Of a DNA stretch of 14,622 bases, positions 6,319-13,486 are shown one piece after another; position 1 is the stretch's first letter, and each line of letters starts with the position of its first letter. The DNA comes from Actinomycetes bacterium (GTDB lineage Bacteria; Actinomycetota; Acidimicrobiia; Spongiisociales; UBA5794): assembly GCA_024640745.1 (NCBI GenBank), contig JAHEEL010000033.1, forward strand, positions 1 through 14,622, in the 5' to 3' direction. The position numbers and the translations under genes are program-made. The notes beneath the pieces are model-generated. The model made no database searches and was not told the DNA's origin. It was given only the letters and a program-made list of their open reading frames with translations.

Positions 6319-7310
6319 TGGATTGGGGCAGCATCTTCATCGACGGCATTCTCGCCACGATCGGCCCGGTCACGGCGGCGTACGCGATCTCGGCGATCGG
6401 CCTCAATCTGCAGTTCGGATACGCCGGGCTCCTCAACTTTGGCCACGTGGCGTTCATGCTCGTCGGTGCCTACGGCATGGCCATCACAGTCGACTTCGGA
6501 GGCCCCCTCTGGCTGGGAATCATCATCGGCATCTTGGTTGCGATGTTGCTGGGGTTCCTGCTCGGTCTGCCGACACTGCGCCTCCGCGCCGACTACCTCG
6601 CGATCACGACCATCGCAGCCGCCGAAGCGATCCGCCTCGTCGTCCGATCGAGCTGGGCCGAGCCGCTGACCAACGGCGTGTTCGGAATTCAGGGTTTTGC
6701 GGACTCGTTCTTTTCGCTCAATCCGTTCCCCCCGGCGGAGCTCTACGGCATCGGAAGCCTCGTCGTGACGGGGCGCAAGCTCTGGGTGATGATCGTCGGC
6801 TGGACGATCGCAGCACTCTTCGTGTTCGTCGTCCACCGCCTGATGAAGAGCCCATGGGGCCGCGTCATCAAGGCGATTCGGGAAGACGAGGACGCCACGA
6901 CCTCCTTGGGCAAGAACGTGTTCGCCTACAAGCTTCAGGCTCTCATGATCGGAGGCGCGATCGGGGGCGTCGCCGGCATGATTCTCGCCATCGACCAGCA
7001 GAACGTGACGCCCGATGCCTATCTGCCGCAGATCACGTTCATTCTCTACGTCATCGTGATCCTCGGCGGCGCCGGTACGATTCTCGGGCCAATCGTCGGG
7101 GCGGTCGTGTTCCAGTTCCTCTTCTTCACGATCGACGCACTCATGGTGAATGCCCAAGCAGATATCGGCTGGGTCGGCGACCTGCTCACCCCGGCTGCGG
7201 CGGGCCAGGTCAAGCTCGTGCTCGTCGGCCTCGGCATGATGGTGTTGATGGTCTTCCGGCCACAGGGCATCCTTGGCAGCCGGGAGGAGGCACTGATCGA
7301 TGAGCGATAG
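6318..7310 (+). CDS. livM: LivM-type branched-chain amino-acid ABC transporter permease
   Basis: Second permease subunit, pairing with LivH to form the membrane channel. At 330 residues it is of normal length. The N-terminus has the family pattern AYAISAIGLNLQFGYAGLLN FGH. The cytoplasmic coupling region contains WGRVIKAIREDEDATTSLGKN, and the last third holds ILGGAGTILGPIVGAVVF and VFRPQGILG. These are hallmarks of LivM. Multiple hydrophobic helices run through the whole length, with no added domain, unlike its partner. The ATG shares its A with the TGA stop of livH, indicating translational coupling. The 3' end overlaps livG by 11 bp. Confidence 0.93.
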   Translation: MDWGSIFIDGILATIGPVTAAYAISAIGLNLQFGYAGLLNFGHVAFMLVGAYGMAITVDFGGPLWLGIIIGILVAMLLGFLLGLPTLRLRADYLAITTIAAAEAIRLVVRSSWAEPLTNGVFGIQGFADSFFSLNPFPPAELYGIGSLVVTGRKLWVMIVGWTIAALFVFVVHRLMKSPWGRVIKAIREDEDATTSLGKNVFAYKLQALMIGGAIGGVAGMILAIDQQNVTPDAYLPQITFILYVIVILGGAGTILGPIVGAVVFQFLFFTIDALMVNAQADIGWVGDLLTPAAAGQVKLVLVGLGMMVLMVFRPQGILGSREEALIDER

Positions 7311-8127
7311 CCATCCGATGGCAGACGTGGCTCCGGAGCCGGGCGTCCGCAAACCCGATCCGGTCCTCGTCGCGAACAACCTTCAGCGTTCGTTCGGCGG
7401 CCTGCAAGCCGTGGATATCGACCATCTCGAGGTCCAACGCCACACGGTCACGTCGCTCATCGGACCCAACGGCGCCGGAAAGACGACCCTCTTCAACCTG
7501 CTGACGGGATTCGATACCCCGGACTTCGGTGAGTGGCATCTCAACGGCGGGCCGCTCGTGGGCATCGCGGCCTTCCAAGTCGCTCGGCGTGGCATGGTCC
7601 GCACGTTCCAGCTCACCCGCTCGCTCGCACGGCTCACCGTGATGGACAACATGCTCGTGGCGGCGAAGGACAACAAGGGCGAAGGGCTGTGGGGTGCGCT
7701 CACGGGTGGCTGGCACGCCACCGAGCAGGCGAATGAGGACCGGGCAACCGAGCTGCTCGAACGCTTCGGCCTCGAGCACATGGCCAACGAGTTCGCCGGA
7801 GGACTCTCCGGCGGCCAACGCAAGCTCCTCGAGATGGCGAGAGCCCTCATGATGAACCCCGAGGTAGTGATGCTCGACGAGCCGATGGCCGGCGTCAACC
7901 CCGCGCTCACCCAATCCCTGCTCACGCACATCACCGGCCTACGCGACGCCGGCAAGACCGTCGTGTTCGTCGAGCACGACATGGACGTGGTGCAAGAGAT
8001 CTCGGACTGGGTGGTCGTGATGGCCGAAGGAAGGGTCATTGCCGAGGGACCCCCCGAAGCGATCGCCAAGAACCGGGCCGTCATCGATGCTTACCTCGGC
8101 GAGCATCACGGGGAGGCAGCCACATGA
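7300..8127 (+). CDS. livG: LivG-type ABC transporter ATP-binding protein
   Basis: Cytoplasmic ATPase subunit energising the transporter, 275 residues. Walker A is GPNGAGKT (55-62), the ABC signature LSGGQ is at 169-173, Walker B is VVMLDE (189-194) and the switch His is H226 (VEHDMD). The C-terminus reads GRVIAEGPPEAIAKNRAVIDAYLGE, the typical LivG ending. A ~20-residue N-terminal extension (MSDSHPMADVAPEPGVRKPD) precedes the conserved core, so an internal start, for example Met7, is possible. The ATG at 7300 overlaps the end of livM, and the stop overlaps livF by 4 bp (ATGA), so translation is likely coupled. Confidence 0.94.
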   Translation: MSDSHPMADVAPEPGVRKPDPVLVANNLQRSFGGLQAVDIDHLEVQRHTVTSLIGPNGAGKTTLFNLLTGFDTPDFGEWHLNGGPLVGIAAFQVARRGMVRTFQLTRSLARLTVMDNMLVAAKDNKGEGLWGALTGGWHATEQANEDRATELLERFGLEHMANEFAGGLSGGQRKLLEMARALMMNPEVVMLDEPMAGVNPALTQSLLTHITGLRDAGKTVVFVEHDMDVVQEISDWVVVMAEGRVIAEGPPEAIAKNRAVIDAYLGEHHGEAAT

Positions 8128-8852
8128 CCGGTCACCTCCTCATCGCCGATGGCGTGGTCGCGGGCTACCTCCCCGGGGTCGACATCCTCCGGGGCGTCGA
8201 CCTCACCCTCGACGACGGCGAACTGGTTGGCATCATCGGGCCGAACGGAGCCGGCAAATCGACGCTCATCAAGGCGATCTTCGGTCTCGTGCCCGTCCGA
8301 GATGGATTCGTGACGCTACGCGGCGCCGACATCTCGAACCTTGCCGCCCACGAGCTCGTCGCTCGCGGCGTCGGCTACGTCCCGCAGCGCGCGAACGTCT
8401 TCCCGTCGCTCACCGTTGAGGACAATCTTCGGATGGGCTTGTACTTGGACCCCAAAGCGTGGGACGAGCGCCTCGCCGCCGTGGTCGATATCTTCCCACT
8501 ACTGGCCGATCGGTCCGAACAGCGAGCCGGCTACCTCTCGGGCGGCGAACGCCAGATGGTCGCGATCGGGAGAGCGCTGATGATGGACCCGACGGTGCTG
8601 CTCCTCGATGAGCCGTCGGCCGGGCTCTCGCCGGCAAACCAGGATCTCGTCTTCGAGCGGGTCCGCAGGATCGCCGATTCAGGCGTCTCAATCGTCATGG
8701 TCGAGCAGAACGCCCGGCGATGTCTTCAGATCGCCGACCGAGCCTACGTGCTGGACCAGGGAAGGAATGCGCACACGGGACCGGGCCGGGAACTCCTGCA
8801 CGACCCTCGCGTGATCGATCTCTATCTCGGGACGCTGGGCAAGGTGGACTGA
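8124..8852 (+). CDS. livF: LivF-type ABC transporter ATP-binding protein
   Basis: Second ATPase subunit, expected to form a heterodimer with LivG. It is 242 residues, normal for LivF. It shows Walker A GPNGAGKS (39-46), Q-loop Gln88 in YVPQRANVFPSLTVEDNL (a LivF-type segment), signature LSGGE (138-142) and Walker B VLLLDE (158-163). The end DPRVIDLYLGTLGKVD matches the family's 'YLG' tail. It overlaps livG by ATGA and closes the operon. Its TGA stop merges into a short run of heptad units, followed 24 bp on by a strong hairpin. Confidence 0.94.
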   Translation: MTGHLLIADGVVAGYLPGVDILRGVDLTLDDGELVGIIGPNGAGKSTLIKAIFGLVPVRDGFVTLRGADISNLAAHELVARGVGYVPQRANVFPSLTVEDNLRMGLYLDPKAWDERLAAVVDIFPLLADRSEQRAGYLSGGERQMVAIGRALMMDPTVLLLDEPSAGLSPANQDLVFERVRRIADSGVSIVMVEQNARRCLQIADRAYVLDQGRNAHTGPGRELLHDPRVIDLYLGTLGKVD

Positions 8853-8874
8853 GCCACGAGACACGAGACACGAG
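8851..8874. repeat. Heptad repeat B (single arm after livF)
   Basis: The units GAGCCAC (8851-8857), GAGACAC (8858-8864) and GAGACAC (8865-8871), then GAG, start inside the TGA stop of livF. No opposite GTCTC arm follows; a GC-rich terminator hairpin takes its place. Confidence 0.75.
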
Positions 8875-8875
8875 C

Positions 8876-8903
8876 GTGGGGCCCGGCGTTTGCCGGGCCC
8901 CAC
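8876..8903. terminator. Bidirectional intrinsic terminator between livF and the binding-protein gene
   Basis: GTGGGGCCCGGC (8876-8887) and GCCGGGCCCCAC (8892-8903) form a perfect 12-bp stem around a GTTT loop. The plus side is followed by TACTTTC, a weak pyrimidine tract. The position between convergent genes suggests use from both sides. Confidence 0.85.
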
Positions 8904-8936
8904 TACTTTCGGTCGTCGGTCGTTCGAAGCGCTGCG

Positions 8937-10289
8937 TCAGCCGCCTTGGACGACCTGGTCGATGGTCGTGGCCACTGCCTCGGCGTCATAGACAAAGATG
9001 TCGTACGTGCCGATCGTCGGCTCATTGCTCGCGCTGAAGTCGAGCGGTCCGGACGCACCGTCGTAGTCGATGTCCTCCCCCGCCATGATCAGGTTGAAGC
9101 AGTCCTCGAAGAGCGAGCACTTCTCGCCGCCCTGCGTCACATTGCTGATCTCCGCCACGAATACCGCCGCGTCAGCGCTCTGCGCCGCTTGTGCGGCGAG
9201 GACCGTGGTCATCAGGCAGTCGTACTTCTGGGCTGAGAAGATCGTGGCCGTGCCCGGGAACGCAGCCTGGAGTCGATCACCGAACGTTGCCTCGCCGTTG
9301 GCGGGTGCAGCCGAAGGCGCCGTCCCCTTGATTCCTTCGAACAGAGCAACGTTGCCACCGACCTGATCAGACCCAACCGTGTCCTTGAAGCCATCCGCAA
9401 CATAGATCTGCCCGTCGAAACCGGCACTCTCGAGATCGAGCAGGAGCTGCCCGCCCTCTTCGAACGTGATCATGACGAGCGCCTCTGCGCCACTCGCCAC
9501 AACGGCCTGAGCCTCCGTGGCGAACGAACCGGCGGCAAAGTCGTAGCCCTCGGCGAGCACAACCACATCGTCACCAAGCTCCGCGGCAACGAGTTCGCCG
9601 AAGCCCTTGCCGTACTCATCTGCGCGCCACAGAACGGCCACCGACGCCGGAGCGTCGCCGGCAACGACATCCGCGAGCGTCGGACCCTGCAGGTTGTCCG
9701 AAGGAGCGGTGCGGCTGTAGTAGGGGTCGTAGTCGGTGGAGCTGAGCGCAGCAGCCGTATTCGAACCGGAACACATCGCGACCTCACTGCTCTGCACCTT
9801 GTCGACGATCGATAGCGAGACACCGGACGCCGCAGCGCCGATGATGCCAGAGAAGTCGCCGGTCAGGTACCGGTCGACCGTTGTCGCAGCAACGTTCGGG
9901 TCGGTTCCCGAGTCGCCGTACTCGACCTCGACGAGGCCGGGTGAAACCGCGTTGATTTCGTCGACCCCCATCTTGATCGGGTTCTCGAGCGCGTCGATGA
10001 TCGGAGCAAGCTGCCCGGTCTGGGGAAGCACGGTCCCAATCTTGATCGGAATCGGCTCCAAGGCCATTGGCGCCTCGGTCGACGACGTTGTCGTCTCTTC
10101 TTCGGCAGCCGTCGTTGTAGTGGTGTCCTCTGCAGCCGTTGTGGTCGTGGATTCCGCAGCGGTCGTTGTCGTTGCGCCAGCCTCGTCGTCGTCGTCGCCG
10201 CCCGCATTCACGGCGATGACAACGATGATGATGACGGCAACGGCAGCAACCAGAATCCACGGAAGCCACCTCCGCATATTGTCGTTCAT
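8937..10289 (-). CDS. Membrane-anchored Liv-type substrate-binding protein
   Basis: Extracytoplasmic receptor of the HAAT class (periplasmic-binding fold type I), likely delivering branched-chain amino acids or related amides to LivHMGF. It has 450 residues. A single helix at about 9-28 follows MNDNMRRW and is succeeded by an Asp-rich turn. A Thr/Ala/Glu-rich low-complexity linker occupies about 38-74. The binding domain begins IPIKIGTVLPQTGQLAPIID, the classic LivJ/K opening. No lipobox Cys follows the helix, so an uncleaved anchor is likely instead of a lipoprotein. The pair CSLFEDC could form a disulfide. The ATG at 10289 has GGAGG (plus CCTCC 10297-10301) 7 nt upstream. It is convergent with the liv operon and not co-transcribed, so pairing with that transporter is inferred from proximity. 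Confidence 0.9.
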   Translation of the reverse strand: MNDNMRRWLPWILVAAVAVIIIVVIAVNAGGDDDDEAGATTTTAAESTTTTAAEDTTTTTAAEEETTTSSTEAPMALEPIPIKIGTVLPQTGQLAPIIDALENPIKMGVDEINAVSPGLVEVEYGDSGTDPNVAATTVDRYLTGDFSGIIGAAASGVSLSIVDKVQSSEVAMCSGSNTAAALSSTDYDPYYSRTAPSDNLQGPTLADVVAGDAPASVAVLWRADEYGKGFGELVAAELGDDVVVLAEGYDFAAGSFATEAQAVVASGAEALVMITFEEGGQLLLDLESAGFDGQIYVADGFKDTVGSDQVGGNVALFEGIKGTAPSAAPANGEATFGDRLQAAFPGTATIFSAQKYDCLMTTVLAAQAAQSADAAVFVAEISNVTQGGEKCSLFEDCFNLIMAGEDIDYDGASGPLDFSASNEPTIGTYDIFVYDAEAVATTIDQVVQGG

Positions 10290-10310
10290 GGTGATGCCTC
10301 CAAATGGATG

Positions 10311-10346
10311 CCTGGATAACCAGGAACCCCGGACGCACGCCGGGGT
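10311..10346 (-). promoter_or_regulatory. Two adjacent hairpins in the binding-protein mRNA leader
   Basis: ACCCCGG (10326-10332) pairs with CCGGGGT (10340-10346) around 7 nt, and CCTGG (10311-10315) pairs with CCAGG (10320-10324) around ATAA. Both lie between the predicted transcription start and the ribosome-binding site. They could affect mRNA stability or translation. No known riboswitch is recognised. Confidence 0.45.
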
Positions 10347-10352
10347 CGCCGC

Positions 10353-10391
10353 AAGATAGGCCTAAATGGCCGAGATACGCAAGGGCTTGCG
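10353..10391 (-). promoter_or_regulatory. Predicted promoter of the binding-protein gene with overlapping palindrome
   Basis: On the minus strand, TTGCGT (10382-10377) and TATCTT (10358-10353) are separated by 18 bp, a good vegetative-type -35/-10 pair. Transcription would start near 10346. The near-perfect palindrome CGCAAGGGCTTGCG (10378-10391) overlaps the -35, so a repressor or activator site is plausible. Confidence 0.5.
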
Positions 10392-10417
10392 CAAACTGAC
10401 GTTTCGGTTGCAGTACA

Positions 10418-10495
10418 GAGACTCGAGACAAGAGACGCTAGAAATGACGCTGAGCTCGCTGTCTCGGGTCTCGAGTCTGGTGTCTCTGGTCTTGA
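10418..10495. repeat. Heptad inverted-repeat array C (between divergent genes)
   Basis: The left units are GAGACTC, GAGACAA, GAGACGC and TAGAAAT (10418-10445). The right units are GTCTCGG, GTCTCGA, GTCTGGT, GTCTCTG and GTCTTGA (10461-10495). AGACTCGAGAC (10419-10429) and GTCTCGAGTCT (10468-10478) are perfect 11-bp complements. Unlike the other arrays it lies upstream of both flanking genes. Confidence 0.75.
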
Positions 10496-10509
10496 CGCCT
10501 GCTCCTTCC

Positions 10510-10515
10510 TACCCT
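10510..10515 (+). promoter_or_regulatory. Candidate -10 for leaderless hflX
   Basis: TACCCT (TANNNT type) ends 7 nt before the ATG at 10523, where no Shine-Dalgarno sequence is visible. This spacing is typical of actinobacterial leaderless mRNAs. A TTGACG at 10492-10497 is too close (12 bp) for a standard -35. Confidence 0.4.
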
Positions 10516-10522
10516 GCTTCTC

Positions 10523-11851
10523 ATGACCGACGACTCCCGAACTCACGTTGCGCGACAGCGGAGTCGGTTGACGGCATCGGTCACCGACCTCGAGGTCGTG
10601 CGTCAACGGGCGCTGCTGGTCGGGATGGTGCGCGACACCGGCTCGGTGGCGGAAGGGGATCGCAGCCTTGCGGAGCTGGAGTTGCTCACCGACACGGCCG
10701 GCTCGGATCCTATCGAAGCGGTGCTCGTTCGGCGTGACCGGCCCGACCCCGCGACGTTCATCGGAAAGGGAAAGCTCTCCGAACTCGTCGCAGAGTCACA
10801 CATGCTCGACATAGACGTTGTCGTGTTCGACAACGAGCTCTCACCCGCGCAGCAGCGGAATCTCCAGCTGGCGTTCCAGTGCGACGTCGTCGACCGGGTC
10901 GCTCTCATCCTCGATATCTTCGCGCAGCACGCGCACACCCACGAGGGCCGGCTCCAGGTCGAGCTCGCACAGCATCGCTACCGGCTGCCTCGCTTGCGGG
11001 GCAAGGGCATTGAACTGTCGCGGCTGGGAGCCGGAATCGGCACCAGGGGACCGGGCGAGACGAAGCTCGAGACCGACAGGAGGCGTATCCTCGAGCGGGT
11101 CTCGAAGATCGAGCGTGAGCTGAAGGATGCCGCCCGTTCGCGGGACACCCGGGCCAAATCACGCAAACGTTCCGGCCTGCCGGTTGCGTCGATCGTCGGC
11201 TACACCAACGCCGGCAAATCCACCTTGTTCAACCGGTTGACCGATGCCGACGTGTTGGTCGAAGATCGACTCTTCGCGACGCTGGGGTCCACGGTGCGTC
11301 GCCTGGACCTCCCGGACGGGCACCGCGCCCTCATATCGGACACGGTCGGCTTCGTTCGTCGACTTCCCCATGAGCTGGTTGAAGCGTTCCGATCCACCCT
11401 CGACGAAGCTGCGGACGCCGATCTCCTCGTCCACGTCGTCGATGCGTCCGATCCCGACCCGGACGGACAGATCGCTGCAGTGCGCGAGGTCCTGACCGAG
11501 ATCGACGCAACCGGTATCCCGGAGATCCTGGTGTTCAACAAGATCGATATCGCCGAACCTGCCGTCGTCGGGCGCCTCCTCACCGTATTCGGCGGGTCTG
11601 TCTCTGCCTCGGCGCTCACCGGTGAACACATCGAAGAGGTGGCCGCTGCCATCGTGCAAGGCCTCGACGCGATGACGGTCACCGTCGATCTGCTCATCCC
11701 CTACGAGCGCGGCGACCTCGTGGCCTCGCTGCACGACACCGGTGAGGTCCTCGACGAGCACCACGTCGTCGCCGGCACCGAGATCACCGCGCGTCTCCCC
11801 GCGGCAAAGGCGGAAGCCCTGACCGCATACCGCCGCGACCCTACGGACTAG
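10523..11851 (+). CDS. hflX: Ribosome-associated GTPase HflX
   Basis: HflX binds the 50S subunit and splits stalled ribosomes under stress. The 442-residue protein has the N-terminal HflX domain with TFIGKGKLSEL and VVVFDNELSPAQQRNLQ. Next comes the Arg-rich coiled linker with GAGIGTRGPGETKLETDRR (about 170-188). The G domain has G1 GYTNAGKST (226-234), G3 DTVGF (273-277) and G4 NKID (339-342). The switch-I segment reads LFATLGSTVRR, where most homologues have LFATLDPT, so D-P is replaced by G-S. The catalytic-type Thr is kept. The ATG at 10523 lacks a ribosome-binding site and may be leaderless; a later start at Met35 is possible but would lose conserved N-terminal sequence. Convergent with phoH across array D. 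Confidence 0.93.
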   Translation: MTDDSRTHVARQRSRLTASVTDLEVVRQRALLVGMVRDTGSVAEGDRSLAELELLTDTAGSDPIEAVLVRRDRPDPATFIGKGKLSELVAESHMLDIDVVVFDNELSPAQQRNLQLAFQCDVVDRVALILDIFAQHAHTHEGRLQVELAQHRYRLPRLRGKGIELSRLGAGIGTRGPGETKLETDRRRILERVSKIERELKDAARSRDTRAKSRKRSGLPVASIVGYTNAGKSTLFNRLTDADVLVEDRLFATLGSTVRRLDLPDGHRALISDTVGFVRRLPHELVEAFRSTLDEAADADLLVHVVDASDPDPDGQIAAVREVLTEIDATGIPEILVFNKIDIAEPAVVGRLLTVFGGSVSASALTGEHIEEVAAAIVQGLDAMTVTVDLLIPYERGDLVASLHDTGEVLDEHHVVAGTEITARLPAAKAEALTAYRRDPTD

Positions 11852-11868
11852 GCGGCAGGGCCAAATAG

Positions 11869-12051
11869 GAGACGCTCGACCCGAGACGCTAGACGCTAGA
11901 CCCGAGACGCTAGACGCTAGACCCGAGACGCTAGACCCGAGACGCCGGACGCGCTCTCGTGTCTCATGTCTCGTGTCTCATGTCTCGTGTCTCATGTCTC
12001 GTGTCTCTCGTCTCGTGTCTCGTGTCTCGTGTCTGATGTCTCTCGTCTGCG
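11869..12051. repeat. Heptad inverted-repeat array D (largest, 26 units)
   Basis: Twelve left units (11869-11952) are mostly GAGACGC, TAGACGC and TAGACCC, with a 21-bp three-unit block repeated at 11883-11903 and 11904-11924. Fourteen right units (11954-12051) are mainly GTCTCGT, GTCTCAT and GTCTCTC. The array fills almost the whole gap between the convergent hflX and phoH genes, 17 bp from the first stop and 6 bp from the second. GAGAC pairs with GTCTC, and GC against GT pairs by G-U wobble in RNA, so a hairpin of up to ~90 imperfect pairs is possible. Confidence 0.85.
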
Positions 12052-12057
12052 GACGAC

Positions 12058-13368
12058 CTACAAGATGTTCGCCGCATACTCGGCCAGGGGGCTGCGCACC
12101 GTGCGATCCAGCGTCACGTGCCCGAAGAGCGGGTTTCCCTTGAACTTCTCGATCATGGCGGCGAGCCCACCGAATGGTGATACGTAGGGATTGTCGACCT
12201 GGGTGAGGTCGCCGCAGAACACGACCTTCGAGTCTGCACCCATCCGCGTCAGGATGACCTTCAGGGTCGGCAATTCGAGATTCTGCGCCTCGTCGACGAT
12301 CACGAGCTCGCCCGTGATCGAACGACCTCGCAGGTAGGTGACGGCGGCCATCTCGAGGATGTCCCGCTCGAAGAGCTCGTCCACCGCATCTCGAGGCGAT
12401 CCCTCGGCGGCTGCAAACAGCGCGTACAGGTTGTCATGCACAGCAGCCATCCATGGCTCCAGCTTGTCCGTCAGGTCTCCCGGGAGAAACCCGACCTCCT
12501 GGCGGCCCACGGCGACGAGCGGCCGGTAGACCGAGACTCGGCGATAGCGCCCCAATTCGAGCGCTTGTTCGAGGGCAGCTGCAAGCGCCAAGTACGTCTT
12601 GCCGGTTCCGGCCATTCCCATCACCGAGACTGCGGCCACATCGGGATCCATGAGCAGGTCCAGAGCGAAGGCCTGTCGCATGTTCTTGGATTCGACGCCG
12701 AACACACGTCGACTCCCGGAAACCCTGGTGATCGTCGCCCGGTGTCCGTCGTCGACCACCCTGCCCAGGCCCGACTGTGATCCCGGACCGTGCAGAATCA
12801 CGAACTGGTTCACGACGAGATCACCTGCGTCGAGAGTGACCTTCCCGCCGGCGAAGAGCTCGTCGACCGTGGTTCCGGGAACGTCGATCTCGGCCACGCC
12901 CCGGTAGGACTCATCGACCTGAACGGTGTCGCCCCGGTAGTCCTCGACGGTGACCCCGAGTTGGGCGCCTTTGATGCGCAGCGCCGCATCCTTGGTGACG
13001 AGGATCGTCGGTGCACCGTCGTCGACGAGGTTCAGACAGGTTGCGAGGATCCGGTGGTCGGACGTGGTCGGATCGAGGAACTCCGGTAGACGGCTCGACG
13101 TGATGCCGTTCAGCTCGAGCCGTAGATGTCCCCCGGTGGGGAGCGCCGTCGGAGCGGCCAACCCACCCGCCTTCGAGGCCCCCAGATCTTCGAGCAACCG
13201 GATCGCCGCCCGGGCGTTGGCGCCCACTTCGTCCATGCGGGTCTTCTGCCGGTCGAGTTCCTCGACCACGACAAGCGGCAGCACCACATGGTGTTCATCG
13301 AATCGGAGCGGGGCGTGCGGATCGGCGAGCAGGACACACGTATCGAGGACGTAATTGTTGGACGTCAA
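12058..13368 (-). CDS. PIN-PhoH family ATPase/RNase-helicase-like protein
   Basis: Fusion of a PIN nuclease domain to a PhoH ATPase. Such proteins have been described as RNA-unwinding ribonucleases (PhoH2 type). With a TTG start at 13368 it has 436 residues, the usual length. The PIN domain (about 6-135) opens YVLDTCVLLADP and has the acidic set Asp9, Glu37, Asp104 and Asp127. A middle region spans about 150-225. The PhoH domain has Walker A GMAGTGKT (251-258) and Walker B LVIVDE (355-360), with the family's YRPLVAVGRQEVGFLPGDL between. The longer reading to 13614 adds 82 low-complexity residues that overlap gpsA. TTG is chosen because it falls just before the conserved PIN strand and has GCGAGG upstream. 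Divergent from gpsA, convergent with hflX. Confidence 0.9.
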   Translation of the reverse strand: MTSNNYVLDTCVLLADPHAPLRFDEHHVVLPLVVVEELDRQKTRMDEVGANARAAIRLLEDLGASKAGGLAAPTALPTGGHLRLELNGITSSRLPEFLDPTTSDHRILATCLNLVDDGAPTILVTKDAALRIKGAQLGVTVEDYRGDTVQVDESYRGVAEIDVPGTTVDELFAGGKVTLDAGDLVVNQFVILHGPGSQSGLGRVVDDGHRATITRVSGSRRVFGVESKNMRQAFALDLLMDPDVAAVSVMGMAGTGKTYLALAAALEQALELGRYRRVSVYRPLVAVGRQEVGFLPGDLTDKLEPWMAAVHDNLYALFAAAEGSPRDAVDELFERDILEMAAVTYLRGRSITGELVIVDEAQNLELPTLKVILTRMGADSKVVFCGDLTQVDNPYVSPFGGLAAMIEKFKGNPLFGHVTLDRTVRSPLAEYAANIL

Positions 13369-13486
13369 GGGGCCTCGCTCTCGCGGCGTATGTGTTGCCT
13401 GCAGCGTCGCTGGACGCGCAGCCGAAATCAAGCACCCGCGCGTCGGCGACACGATGACGTACGCTGTAGCAGCGAGAGGAGGGGCA

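Noticed and set aside
5823..7379. 518-codon open frame on the minus strand across livH/livM
   Set aside because: His/Asp/Glu/Arg-rich low-complexity composition with no motifs. It is an antisense shadow of the clear LivH/LivM frames in GC-rich DNA.
8124..8874. livF or livH TGA codons read as selenocysteine, given tRNA-Sec
   Set aside because: Both proteins are full length at their TGA and nothing like a conserved extension or SECIS-type hairpin follows.
11869..12051. CRISPR array
   Set aside because: The units are 7 bp with no unique spacers of 25-40 bp, and no cas genes are present.
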